From assembly GCF_002201475.1 (NCBI RefSeq), contig NZ_CP021422.1:3658001-3722000 (forward strand): a DNA stretch of 64,000 bases. Reading direction: 5' to 3'. The stretch is from Acutalibacter muris (GTDB lineage: Bacteria > Bacillota > Clostridia > Oscillospirales > Acutalibacteraceae). Under the pieces are notes generated by a model. That model did no database searches and had not been told where the DNA came from. It saw nothing but the letters and a program-made list of their open reading frames with translations. The position numbers were made by a program, and so were the translations under genes. Shown here piece by piece: positions 17,357 to 26,900 of this stretch. Numbering within the stretch: the stretch's first letter is position 1; every line of letters starts with the position of its first letter.

Positions 17357-17877
17357 CCAAGGAGCAGGTGGCCCACTGGCGTCATATCCTCCGGGACGCC
17401 CCATTTCTGCCGCAGTTCCCGGCCATATTCTGTGTCAAAGGTTTTTTCGGCCCGACCAATGTAGCAGGCCCCTACTCCCAGGAAATGCGCCGCCAGCCAC
17501 ATATTCTCTGCCATGAAAGCCACGTCCTCGTGGGCATAGTAGCCGCTGCGCACGAAAAGCGCCAGCACAGTAGGCGCGCTGTAAAAAGCGTCCTTGATGG
17601 TCAAATCGTCCCGGATACTGGGTTGTTCCGCTGACACGGGCCGAATCTTTTTGGGATCGGCGGTATGCACCATGTCCATGGAGCGGTTCAGCTGGCCCAG
17701 CCGCAGGTTAACTTCCTTATCCTGGCAGACCACAATGCGGGAATACTGGTTATTCCCCGCGCTGGGGGCGTAGAGCCCGGCCTGTAGTATCTGCTCAAGT
17801 ACGCTTTCTTCGATCTGCCTGTCCTGGAATTTGCGAATAGCGTGGCGGGTGATGATTTTTTCTACCATTTCGTTCAT
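17326..17877 (-). pseudogene. Nitroreductase, 3' truncated at the ICE junction
   Basis: Residues 1-184 (MNEMVEKIITRHAIRKFQDRQI, APSAGNNQ, TVLALFVRS, ENMWLAAHFLGVGACYIGRAE and GHLLLGYREGPEPHSKPRK) form a nearly complete FMN-dependent nitroreductase; only the last strand is missing. Beyond nt ~17325 the frame continues as antisense of the trbL-like gene. AGGAGG lies 8 nt before the ATG. It stands 21 nt downstream of the oxidase-ferredoxin gene and so belongs to the ACGX RiPP operon. Confidence 0.8.
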
Positions 17878-17898
17878 AATAACAGCCTCCTTAAACCA

Positions 17899-18513
17899 TT
17901 AAAGTCGTTCTACTGCCCCTGCCGGGCAGCTCTCAAAGCAAGCCCCACAGTGCAGACAGTGGGTGGGGTCAATGCGGTAAAGCGTTCCCGGCTCTATACA
18001 ACACTGTGGACAATGCTCCAAACAGTTTCCGCAGCCGATACAGCTCTCTGTAATCCTATATCCCTTTTTGACATGGGACTTCACATCTCCAAAGGTGTAA
18101 CTTCCACGCAAAATAGGGTTCACGCCCAGATTGAAATACTCAAACGTACCCCCGGTGATTTGAAACACGATCCCAATTTTCCGGGTGTCGCCAGGGTAGA
18201 CGTTAGCAAGATAGGGCTGCTCGGCGAAAATAGTGCTGATCCACTTTTCCTGCTCGTCCTCCGGCGCGGGGAGGACTTTTGCAGAAAGCCGTATCATCTC
18301 CTTGAACTTGGTGTAGCCCAAAATCTGCACACGACCGTCCGAGAGCAGTTCCCGGCAGAAATCCTTGCCCCGGGCGGTGAAAAAGTACATACTGTCTGAT
18401 CCGTAGTGGATCGCGCTGATATTGCGTATCTGGGGCGCACCCTCCTGATCGACCGTAGCAAAGGCCAATACGCCTACATATTTCAGCTTTTCCAGGCAAG
18501 TTTGTGCGTCCAT
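17899..18513 (-). CDS. Pyridoxamine 5'-phosphate oxidase-like/ferredoxin fusion protein
   Basis: 204 residues from the ATG at 18513 (AAGGAGG upstream). The N-terminal part (about 1-135: VGVLAFATVDQEGAPQIRNISAIHYGSDSMYFFTARGKDF) is an FMN-binding split barrel of the PNPOx type. The C-terminal 60 residues carry two ferredoxin motifs, CIGCGNCLEHCP and CLHCGACFESCP, each able to hold a 4Fe-4S cluster. A flavin plus two clusters suggests electron transfer to a partner enzyme. It lies 2 nt downstream of the radical SAM gene, so it may reduce or finish the RiPP product; this is inference. Confidence 0.8.
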   Translation of the reverse strand: MDAQTCLEKLKYVGVLAFATVDQEGAPQIRNISAIHYGSDSMYFFTARGKDFCRELLSDGRVQILGYTKFKEMIRLSAKVLPAPEDEQEKWISTIFAEQPYLANVYPGDTRKIGIVFQITGGTFEYFNLGVNPILRGSYTFGDVKSHVKKGYRITESCIGCGNCLEHCPQCCIEPGTLYRIDPTHCLHCGACFESCPAGAVERL

Positions 18514-18515
18514 TT

Positions 18516-19559
18516 TCAGTTTCCCTCCTTGATCTCTTTCCAGCATTGTGGGTCGGCGGCGTAGAAATTGCCATCCCGGCCGCTGGCAACGGCAGGACAT
18601 CCCTGGCACCATGCCAGCAATTCACACTTGGAGCATTTTTCAAACTTGGTGTACTCCCGATAGCGCTCCATCTGACAGGCCCATACGTCCGCAAGCCTGT
18701 CCTCAAACACGTTCGCCACCTTGCTGTTCTGCACCCGGCGGCAAGCGTATATATCGCCGTTTGGCAGGAGGGTCAGATGGCAGTTCCCGCAGTTGCAGCC
18801 GCCATAGATCATGCCGGGCTTAGCGCAATCGGGGATTTGAAAGTCGCCGGTTTCATATTCATAGAGCGTCCATAGGTGGTCTTTTTTGTTGAAACAGGTC
18901 TTGCACCCAGCGGCTTTATACTCCTTGAATTTCCTGTCACAGTCGGCCAAAAGCTGCCGGTAACGTATGGGCTCGATACCCACATCTTTTTCCCTGCTGG
19001 TGGGGCAGTAGCGGGAAAAGGCGAACACATCAGCCCCATTCTCCACCACCGTGTCGATCAGCGCGGGTATCTCGTCGATGTTCGTGCCGGAGACGGTAGT
19101 CATAATGACTGCTCTGACTCCGGCTCTTTTGATGGTCTGTATCTTTTCCAGGGTGATGTCAAAGCTGCCCGGCTTGCGGAACCAGTCGTGGGTTTCCCGC
19201 AGGCCGTCCAGGGAGAGCTGGTACTTTTCACAGCCGAGAGCCTTGAGCCTCATACACACTTCGTCGGTCAGATGGAAGGGGTTGCCCAGGATAGTAAAGG
19301 GTATCTCCTGGGATTTCATCAGCTCCAGCAGCCGCCAGAAATCCGGGTGCAGGATGGGGTCGCCGCCGGTGATGTAAAAATAGGGCGAGCGTCCGTGTAC
19401 CTGGCAGAAGTCCAGGCAGTTGGCAAAGACCTCCTCCATCTGCTCCCAGCTCATGGCATCGATGGGCTTGCAGGCGTCCTCAGAAAAAATGTAGCAGTGC
19501 TGGCAGCGCTGGTCGCACTCGTCGGTGATGTGCCACTGAAAGGCAAAATATGGTTTCAT
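18516..19559 (-). CDS. Radical SAM/SPASM peptide-modifying enzyme, ACGX system
   Basis: 347 residues. The radical SAM cluster motif is CDQRCQHC (residues 15-22, CxxxCxxC), followed by ITGGDPILHPDFW. The C-terminal SPASM region has many cysteines (CNCGNCHLTLLPNGDIYACRR, CSKCELLAWCQGCPA, CW) for auxiliary 4Fe-4S clusters. SPASM enzymes build thioether or C-C crosslinks in peptides. The gene directly follows a precursor with ACGX repeats, which fits the radical SAM ACGX family. The ATG sits after AAAGGATGAGCGGCC. Confidence 0.88.
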   Translation of the reverse strand: MKPYFAFQWHITDECDQRCQHCYIFSEDACKPIDAMSWEQMEEVFANCLDFCQVHGRSPYFYITGGDPILHPDFWRLLELMKSQEIPFTILGNPFHLTDEVCMRLKALGCEKYQLSLDGLRETHDWFRKPGSFDITLEKIQTIKRAGVRAVIMTTVSGTNIDEIPALIDTVVENGADVFAFSRYCPTSREKDVGIEPIRYRQLLADCDRKFKEYKAAGCKTCFNKKDHLWTLYEYETGDFQIPDCAKPGMIYGGCNCGNCHLTLLPNGDIYACRRVQNSKVANVFEDRLADVWACQMERYREYTKFEKCSKCELLAWCQGCPAVASGRDGNFYAADPQCWKEIKEGN

Positions 19560-19647
19560 GGCCGCTCATCCTTTCTTGAATTTATGAAAACCGTTTAACG
19601 GGTAGTGTTCAGGCGTTCCCGGTTTTACCCAGGAACGGTTCTGGGAA

Positions 19648-19860
19648 TTACTTGTCTCCGGCGCCGCAAGCGGAACCACAGGCAGCGGGCTTTTCTTCCT
19701 TCTTTTCCTCATCCCCAGCGCCACAGGCGCTGCCGCAAGCAGAGGATTTTTCCTCTTTCTTCTCGTCGGTAGTTCCACAGGAACTACTTGCGCCACAGGC
19801 AGAGCCGCAGGCCGAAGCCTCCTTTTCCTCGTTCCATTCAGCCAGATTTGCCAGTGCCAT
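19648..19860 (-). CDS. ACGX-repeat RiPP precursor peptide
   Basis: 70 residues starting MALANLAEWNEEKE, chosen because CGGAGG lies 7 nt upstream of this ATG; the earlier in-frame ATG overlaps the -10 box of its own promoter. The short leader is followed by three pairs of ACGS-ACGA repeats (about residues 17-24, 41-48 and 60-67), an extra SSCG, and charged spacers (DEKKEEK, DEEKKEEK). Repeated Ala-Cys-Gly-X units are the substrate of the adjacent radical SAM enzyme. Confidence 0.9.
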   Translation of the reverse strand: MALANLAEWNEEKEASACGSACGASSSCGTTDEKKEEKSSACGSACGAGDEEKKEEKPAACGSACGAGDK

Positions 19861-19912
19861 TTTTTGTACCTCCGGTGTTTTATTCAGGGCAATCTCCCGC
19901 CCCGTGATTTCC

Positions 19913-19940
19913 ATTATACGGATTTTTAAGCTCCCCACAA
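19913..19940 (-). promoter_or_regulatory. Promoter of the ACGX RiPP operon
   Basis: On the minus strand TTGTGG (19935-19940), 16 bp, TATAAT (19913-19918). The start site would lie near 19906, giving a leader of about 45 nt before the precursor ATG. Confidence 0.65.
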
Positions 19941-19954
19941 GTACGCACTTTTTT

Positions 19955-19982
19955 GTGGGATAGTTACCTTTTTGTAACCCAC
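19955..19982. promoter_or_regulatory. Palindrome between divergent RiPP and HxlR promoters, candidate operator
   Basis: GTGGG-ATA-GTTAC, a CTTTTT centre, GTAAC-CCAC: an interrupted inverted repeat abutting the HxlR -35 box (19983) and 15 bp upstream of the RiPP promoter. Its position suits an HxlR operator controlling both directions. Confidence 0.55.
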
Positions 19983-20011
19983 TTGACAGACCGCGCACAA
20001 TACTTTAGAAT
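19983..20011 (+). promoter_or_regulatory. HxlR gene promoter
   Basis: TTGACA (19983-19988), 17 bp, TAGAAT (20006-20011). Confidence 0.75.
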
Positions 20012-20052
20012 TGAAGTGTAACAGTCAAATCAGAAGTATTGGAGGCCCGGCT

Positions 20053-20391
20053 ATGCTGACAAAGGAAGAACTGCCTGACTGCCCGGTGGCTGCCACCGTT
20101 CAAGTCATTGGCAGCAAATGGAAACTGCTCATCCTTCGGAATCTGCTCGTGCGGCCCTGGCGGTTCAATGAGCTGCATAAAGATCTTTCGGGCATCAGCC
20201 AGAAGGTGCTGACGGATTCCCTGCGCGCTCTTGAAGCCGACGGCATTGTCACCCGCACGGTCTTTGCCGAGGTGCCGCCGCGGGTGGAGTATGCGTTGAG
20301 CGATTTAGGGGAGACCTTGCGGCCTATTTTGGACGCCATGCAGGAATGGGGGGAGATGCATCGGGGGGTGGCGGATAAGAAAGTATGCTAA
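20053..20391 (+). CDS. HxlR family transcriptional regulator
   Basis: 112 residues from the ATG at 20053 (GGAGG 7 nt upstream). CPVAATVQVIGSKWKLLILRNLLVRPWRFNELHKDLSGISQKVLTDSLRALEADGIVTRTV is a full HxlR winged helix, with the conserved N-terminal Cys (residue 8) often used for redox or electrophile sensing. Divergent from the RiPP operon; it likely controls that operon in response to thiol stress. Confidence 0.88.
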   Translation: MLTKEELPDCPVAATVQVIGSKWKLLILRNLLVRPWRFNELHKDLSGISQKVLTDSLRALEADGIVTRTVFAEVPPRVEYALSDLGETLRPILDAMQEWGEMHRGVADKKVC

Positions 20392-20464
20392 AATAGAAAT
20401 ATAACGCCATATATATGGCCAAACCCAAGCCCACATTCGGAAAACAGACGAAAGGAGAAGCTCT

Positions 20465-20893
20465 ATGCAATACAATGATTTCAAAGGCATAAACCTTTCC
20501 CGCCTGGGTTTCGGCGCCATGCGCCTGCCCCTCCGGGAGGACAAGTCCATCGACCAGGCTGCTGTGGAGGAAATGGTGGCCTATGCCATCGACCACGGCG
20601 TGAACTATTTCGACACGGCCTACCCTTACCACGGCGGCCATTCGGAGATTTCCATCGGCAGGACTCTCAGCAAATATCCGCGCGACACCTGGTACCTGGC
20701 CAGCAAGTACCCCGGCCATCAGATCGCCGAGAGCTACGACCCTGCCGCTGTCTTTGAAGACCAACTGAAAAAGTGCGGAGTGGAGTATTTCGACTTCTAC
20801 CTGCTCCACAACGTCTACGAAAACTCCATCGGTACATACACCGACCCCAAATGGGGCAGTTCTATAATTAAAGATATAAACACCCACGCTTAG
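20465..20893 (+). pseudogene. 4Fe-4S-type aldo/keto reductase, N-terminal fragment
   Basis: The first about 131 residues (LSRLGFGAMRLPL, GVNYFDTAYPYHGGHSE with the active-site Asp/Tyr, LASKYPG with Lys, YFDFYLLHNV with His) are a standard N-terminal half of the ferredoxin-containing aldo/keto reductases, normally about 370 residues. After YTDPKWG (nt ~20859) the reading continues only 11 foreign residues before a stop, next to a TnpV gene, so a mobile piece has replaced the rest. RBS GAAAGGAG is intact. Confidence 0.85.
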
Positions 20894-20932
20894 CAAACAC
20901 TCGCAAAACACCACCTTTGGAGGATTCACAAT

Positions 20933-21310
20933 ATGGAGAAACGATTTTTTGACGAAACCAACGGCCTATGGTACGAGCTAGGAGACGGTTACTATTACCC
21001 TTGCCCGACAGTATCAGAGGAGGAAAAGCGGCCCATCAGCATATGGGGCCAACAGCATGAGCAGTACCTAAAAGAACACCGGCAGATAGTTTACAACACA
21101 CTCCTGCTGAGCGGCAAGCTAAACGCCTACCTTGCCGACATCGACCGGCAGGCACAGGAGCAGTACGAGCTCCTTATTAACCAGATGAAACAGTCTCGCG
21201 GCATCACGGAGGATTTGAAGGCCACTGACCCGCTTACATGGGTCGGCAGAATGAACAACGCCCAGGCGTGCGCAAGAGAAATTGTGAATAACGAGATAAT
21301 CTACAATTAG
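20933..21310 (+). CDS. tnpV: Transposon-encoded protein TnpV
   Basis: 125 residues with the TnpV pattern: GLWYELGDGYYYPCP, IWGQQHEQYLKEHRQIVYNTLLLSGKLNAYLADIDRQAQEQ and LKATDPLTWVGRMNNAQACAREIV. TnpV is a small cytoplasmic protein carried by Tn4451-related elements; its job is unknown. TTTGGAGGA precedes the ATG. No other gene of the same element stays beside it, so it marks the edge of the insertion that cut the upstream reductase. Confidence 0.82.
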   Translation: MEKRFFDETNGLWYELGDGYYYPCPTVSEEEKRPISIWGQQHEQYLKEHRQIVYNTLLLSGKLNAYLADIDRQAQEQYELLINQMKQSRGITEDLKATDPLTWVGRMNNAQACAREIVNNEIIYN

Positions 21311-21469
21311 CAAACCCAGTCGCACTACCCAATTTAAGGAGTGTACTTCGCAACCCCTCATGCTGTATAATGTGGTATCATAGGCTTAGGATGGTTTGTT
21401 GAGCCAAAATTTCACAAAAAATTTACAGAAAAAGGGTTGAAATTTCGAGATGAGCGCAAATAATTGTTT

Positions 21470-21551
<82 letters not shown>

Positions 21552-21588
21552 GGATAACTGCGCCTATTTTTCCCAATACCGAATAAAG

Positions 21589-21628
21589 AGCCACAGGAAC
21601 ACGCGAGAGTTTTCCTGTGGCTTTTTTG
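21589..21628 (+). terminator. Terminator/attenuator between the GCAA tract and the MalT-like gene
   Basis: AGCCACAGGAA/TTCCTGTGGCT stem followed by TTTTTT. A transcript starting upstream of the tract would end here unless anti-terminated. Confidence 0.85.
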
Positions 21629-21657
21629 CGTTGATTTTTATGACGGAGGTGTGATTT

Positions 21658-23976
21658 TTGGAGCAGTACATTATGCCGCGAAACGCTTACCGCAAGCTGA
21701 GAGCCGCCAAAAGCTTGGTCCAGACGCTTTACATTTACGGGGCCACCGGCTTCGGCAAGACCGCCTTTGTGCAGAAGACCCTGGAGAAACGCAGCCATGT
21801 CTACCTGTCCTGCGGGAACTGGCGCTGGGACGAGCGCGACGTGCCGGAGCGGGGGACCGTGGTGCTGGACGACCTGCATCTTCTGGACGAGCCCAGGCGG
21901 GAGCTTGTCAAGCGGCTGGCGGCCGACCCGGAAATCTGGCTTATCTTAATTAACCGCAGCCCGGTGCCCTCCTGGCTCATGCCCGAGTATGTCAATATAG
22001 GATTTATCGTTATCAGCGAGAAAGATATGCGCCTGGGGAAGAAAGAGATACAGGGATATCTGGACAGCCTGGGCCTCAGCTATACGAAGGAGGGTCTGCA
22101 ATATCTGGCAGACACCGCCGAGGGAAACGGCTATATCGTGCGCCACGCGGCCTTGCGGATGGCGGAGGGCCTGTCCCCAGGGCCAAAGATGTACCAGGAG
22201 ATTCACGACGCCTTTGCCCGCTACCTGGAGGAATACATCATGGTGCAGTGGGACAGCGAGCTGCTGGAATTTCTCATGGAGGTCAGCGTTGTGGAGGAGT
22301 TTACCCTGCCCCTGGCGGAGCTTATCACCGCCAACCGGCTGGCCTCCGTCATGGTGCAGAAGGCCATGGAGACCGGGAATTTCCTGTTCGAGAATGACGG
22401 AATGTACCGTCTGCGGCCGGTGCTCCTGCACGCACTGAGAAAAAAGGCTCAGCAAAGCTTGGGCGAGGAGCAGATAAAGAACTGCCGGAAGAGCGCCGGG
22501 GTCTGGTATGAGATGGACGGCCAGATCTCTCAGGCTTTGGAGATGTACGAGCAGAGCGGCAGCCAGGGGCAGATACGTGAACTGCTTATCCGCAATGCCC
22601 GGGTGAACCCCGGGGCGGGCCATTACTATGAACTTCGCCGGTACTATCTGGGCATGGACGAGGAGGAAGCGGCTAAAAGTCCGGTGCTCATGGCGGGACT
22701 TTCCATGCTCCACTCCATGCTCATGGACCCGAAAAAGAGCGAGTATTGGTACGAAAAGCTGTCAGAGTTTGCTAAAACTGCCCAAGGCGGGGCTAAGCGT
22801 GAAGCGAAAAGCAGGCTTTGCTATCTGGACATCGGACTGCCACATCGGGGCAGCCGGGACGTGCTGAAGATAATGCTCCGGGCGCCCGCTATGCTTCTGG
22901 ACCAGGGCATTTCCCTGCCGGAGTTTTCCGTCACCAGCAACATACCAAGCACAATGAACGGCGGCAAGGATTTCTGCAAGTGGAGCCGGTCGGACCGGGC
23001 TTTGGCGCGGACAGTCGGGCCGCTGGTGGAGCGGGTGCTGGGCAGCTACGGCAAGGGGCTGACGAAAATCGCCCTGGGGGAGAGCCTATATGAGAAGGGC
23101 GCGGACGCCTTCGAGGTGCTGACCCTGCTATCCCGCGGGCAGGTGGAGACCGAGTGCGGCGGCAGGCTTGAGATCGCGTTCTCGGCGGTGGGACAGCGGG
23201 TGCGGCTGATGATCTTGCAGGGGGACCTCAAAAACGCCGGGACCATTCTCGGGTCCTTCCAGTCGGCAGTGGAGGAACAGAGGGTGGTGCAGCTTATGCC
23301 CAACATACAGGCCATGCGGTGCAGGATAGCACTATATGCCGGGGACATAGAGACCGTCAACCAATGGCTCAGTACCGCCCCGGACGAGGACAAGGAGTTC
23401 ATCACCATGGAGCGTTACCGCTATTTCACCAAGGCGCGGTGCTACCTGACGCTGGGGGAAAACCTCAAGGCTTTAGCCCTGCTGGAAAAGCTCTCGGAGT
23501 ACGCGAAGCTGGTCCATCGGACCTACGTGGGCATTGAAGCGGGGCTTCTGGTGGCCATCGTCCGGCGGCGGCTGGGTACGGAGTGGGAGCCACAGCTCAA
23601 GGTTGCGCTGGACGAGGCCGAGAGCTACCAGTTCGTGCGGGTCATAACGGAGCTTGGCCCGGCTATTTTGCCGCTCCTCAAGGCCAGGAGCCGGGCGAGT
23701 CCCTGGTTCAATAAAGTGCTTGAGGAGACCCAGCAGACCGCCCGGCGATATCCAGGTTATCTTTCGCCCAGGAACGCCGTCCGGGAGGATTTTTCCAGCA
23801 CGGCCCTGGAGATTTTGCACTTGCAGAGCGAGGGGCTTTCGGCCACTTTGATCGCCGGGCGGCTGGGGATGAAGGCGGACAACGTGCGCTATCACATTAA
23901 GGAAAACTACCGCAAGCTGGGCGCTTCGGGCAAGGCAGAGGCCATTGCCGCCGCCCGGGGCTTGGGGCTGATATAA
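21658..23976 (+). CDS. MalT-like LuxR-family ATPase transcriptional regulator
   Basis: 772 residues from a TTG start (GGAGGT 7 nt upstream). Walker A GATGFGKTAF at about 24-33 and Walker B VVLDDLH at about 70-76 mark a STAND ATPase; a TPR-like helical middle (about 250-640) follows, and the LuxR HTH is at the C-terminus (ALEILHLQSEGLSATLIAGRLGMKADNVRYHIKENYRKLGA). It is 20 nt upstream of the SLH surface-protein gene and probably co-transcribed with or controls it. Inducer unknown. Confidence 0.88.
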   Translation: MEQYIMPRNAYRKLRAAKSLVQTLYIYGATGFGKTAFVQKTLEKRSHVYLSCGNWRWDERDVPERGTVVLDDLHLLDEPRRELVKRLAADPEIWLILINRSPVPSWLMPEYVNIGFIVISEKDMRLGKKEIQGYLDSLGLSYTKEGLQYLADTAEGNGYIVRHAALRMAEGLSPGPKMYQEIHDAFARYLEEYIMVQWDSELLEFLMEVSVVEEFTLPLAELITANRLASVMVQKAMETGNFLFENDGMYRLRPVLLHALRKKAQQSLGEEQIKNCRKSAGVWYEMDGQISQALEMYEQSGSQGQIRELLIRNARVNPGAGHYYELRRYYLGMDEEEAAKSPVLMAGLSMLHSMLMDPKKSEYWYEKLSEFAKTAQGGAKREAKSRLCYLDIGLPHRGSRDVLKIMLRAPAMLLDQGISLPEFSVTSNIPSTMNGGKDFCKWSRSDRALARTVGPLVERVLGSYGKGLTKIALGESLYEKGADAFEVLTLLSRGQVETECGGRLEIAFSAVGQRVRLMILQGDLKNAGTILGSFQSAVEEQRVVQLMPNIQAMRCRIALYAGDIETVNQWLSTAPDEDKEFITMERYRYFTKARCYLTLGENLKALALLEKLSEYAKLVHRTYVGIEAGLLVAIVRRRLGTEWEPQLKVALDEAESYQFVRVITELGPAILPLLKARSRASPWFNKVLEETQQTARRYPGYLSPRNAVREDFSSTALEILHLQSEGLSATLIAGRLGMKADNVRYHIKENYRKLGASGKAEAIAAARGLGLI

Positions 23977-23996
23977 TTTTTTACGGAGGTGCGTTT

Positions 23997-26900
23997 ATGA
24001 AAAGACTTTTATGCGTTTTGCTTGCAGTGCTGATAATCTGCTCCTGCTGGGTGACAGCTGGAGCGGCGGAAGATGGCACGACCGCGCCGGAGGATAAGTC
24101 CGGGGGGTGGGTATTTAATAGTCAGTATCAATTACCCACGCAGACCACGGAGTATACTGCGGGCAGCGGCACCATCACCTGGGAGCCCACCACGGTTTAT
24201 GATGAAACACACCAGTGCGAGAAGGCCGCCAGCGGCAGGCTTACTCTGAATAACGCAAGCATCAGCGTGGACGCCACAGCTGAAAAAGGAATTTGGGTGC
24301 CGGTGGACACGGAGCTTGTGCTAATAGGAAGCAATACCATCACCATGAGCCAGTCCGGGACCGCTATTATGATTACTGACCCATATTTTGGCGGAACACC
24401 CTCCCTGACTATCCGGGGTGAAGGCTCCCTGACAGTCAACGCAAACGGCGGGGGCGACGGTATGGAGGTCAGAAATGAGATCAACATTGTTGAAGGAGCC
24501 AATGTTTCCATAAGCTGCTCCAATGGCGTTGGAATGTTTACTACCGCCGGCAGGATAAATATAAGCGACAGCACGGTAAAGGTGAGAATTGCGGACAACG
24601 CAAGTTCCCGCGGCGCTATCAGGGCGGTCATCAACGGCTATCCGACCGCTGACATAACCATCGAAAACAGCCACGTGACAGCCATCAACCCCGGCGGGCT
24701 CTCTATGAAATCCAGCGGGAGCATTTCTTTTACAGACAGCGATATAGCAGCTATCGGAACGTCCTCAATATCAAATGGGTACCCCTCTGAAGGAATACTG
24801 GCCTTTGCCGAACTCAGCGGCGGGACAATAAATATCAGCGGGGGAACTCTGTATGCGCAGAACAATTATGAGAACACTGATAGATATAATTATGGGTTTG
24901 ACCTTCCGTATTTGCCAGGAAAAGTAACGGCAACAGATAGTGCCGTCATTTGTTATCATGGCTCCGTTTATTACCTGGTTCAAAGCGGCAATAACATTCA
25001 ATATGAAAGCTGCGCCTATGATGAAAGCACAGGCGCTATTACAGTTGGTAATGGCTATGTGATGGGAAATGTGGAGTGGAAGGATAGCCTCCTGTTTCCA
25101 GATTCAAAATCTAACAAAGCCCTATATGGAAGGTATTACGATGTTGCTTCGCAAAGCAACAAAGTTGGAACGATTACCATTCCGGCAGGAACGGAAGCCG
25201 TAATTCCCGCGAGCGGCTATCTGTTTTCCTACAACTTGGTGAATAATGGAACGCTGACGGCAAAAGGTTATTGCGATAATTATGGCACCTTGACAAACAA
25301 TGGGACCATTAATAATTATGGGCTTTTTTATAACGAAGCGAATACCCAGTTCAGCGGGAGCGGCACATTCAATAATTTGTATTATGCCCGTAATTTTCCC
25401 GGTTCAAAAACCAGCGACAGCATGAAGATAAATGGGCTGATACTCAATTATGATAATACAGTTTCTCCTGTTAAGTGGGAGTACGTAGCCCACGGAGATG
25501 CGCAGCTATTATGTACGAACAATCAGATCGTAGGAGCAAATTCTTCGGTCTTTCAGCCACTGTATGTTCTTTCTGACGCTATTTTTACTATTCCAGAAAG
25601 CCGCACAGTAGACGCGTCTTCCGCGGCTCTTGGCGTTACATGGGAAACTTTAAGTACATACCTCTCTGTCCAGGGCAAAATAGTCGTCAACGGCACCCTT
25701 AAGCTGCCGCCTGGCCCCGTCCAGGAAAAGCTTGACGAACTCCTCACACACATCACCGGCACCGGCCAGGTCATCATCGGCGAGAGCACTGCTTATCCTG
25801 TCACCGTCACCGGCTGCACGGCGGACAAGAGCTTTGCCGTGCAGGGAGAGACAGTCACCCTGACCCCCGGGGTTTCAGCACAGGGCACGCGGTTCCTCCG
25901 CTGGGAGACCTCATCTGGTGTGACCGTCGGAGAGGACAACACCTTTACGATGCCCAACGGAACTGTTACCGTTACCGCCATATACTCCCACACAGTCACT
26001 TTCAACACTCAGGGCGGCAGCGAAGTGGAGAGCCAGGACGTAGAGGGCGGCCAGGCGGCAGCAGAGCCGGCGGAAGCACCCACCCGCGATGGGTACGTTT
26101 TTGACAACTGGTACGCCGACGCGGGCGGCAAGACCGCCTATGACTTTGCAAGTGAAGTTACCGGCCCGATCACTCTCTATGCCAAGTGGCTCAAGGAGCT
26201 CCCCGACCCGCCCGCCGGGGAGGGCGGCAAGCAGTACAAGCTCGTGATGGGCGAAGGGGTCAGCGAGGTGCCGAAAGGTTTGGAAGACATCTATGATGCC
26301 CCTGCCGCCCTGGAAACCGCCATGAAAGTGGAAATTACAAAGAAAAACGGCTCCATACCCCAGGCCAATACAGCCGTCTATGATGTGACCCTGCTGGTTA
26401 GCGAAAACGGCGGCACGACGTGGACCCCTGCCACTGAGGACAACTTTCCGGCGGGCGGTCTTGCTGTCACCCTGCCCTATCCATCGGGCACCAACAGCAG
26501 CTATACATTTACAGTTGTCCATATGTTTACCACTGATTTCAACAATCACCATGCCGGGGAAACCGAGAGTCCGAAGGTGACCAACACAAACAGCGGTATT
26601 CAGTTTACCGTCACCGGCCTATCTCCTATCGCGGTGGGCTGGGTAAAGAAAAACAGCGGCTCGGGCGGTGGCGGCTGGTACCCATCTGTCAGCTATTACG
26701 ATGTAAAGGTCGAGAAAGCGGAGCACGGCACCGTTACTGCCAGTCCGACAAGCGCAAGTTCGGGTAGTACCGTGACCCTGACCGTGAAGCCCGACGAGGG
26801 CTATAAGCTGGACAAGATAGCCGTCACCGACAGCCAGGGCAAGGCCGTGGAACTCACCGAAAAGGACGACAAGTATACCTTCAAGATGCCCGCCCGGAAC

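Noticed and set aside
21560..21580. Shared TTTCCCAATACCGA at 21568 and 28566 as insertion-sequence ends
   Set aside because: Only about 13 bp match, no inverted partner or transposase nearby; too short to support a claim.
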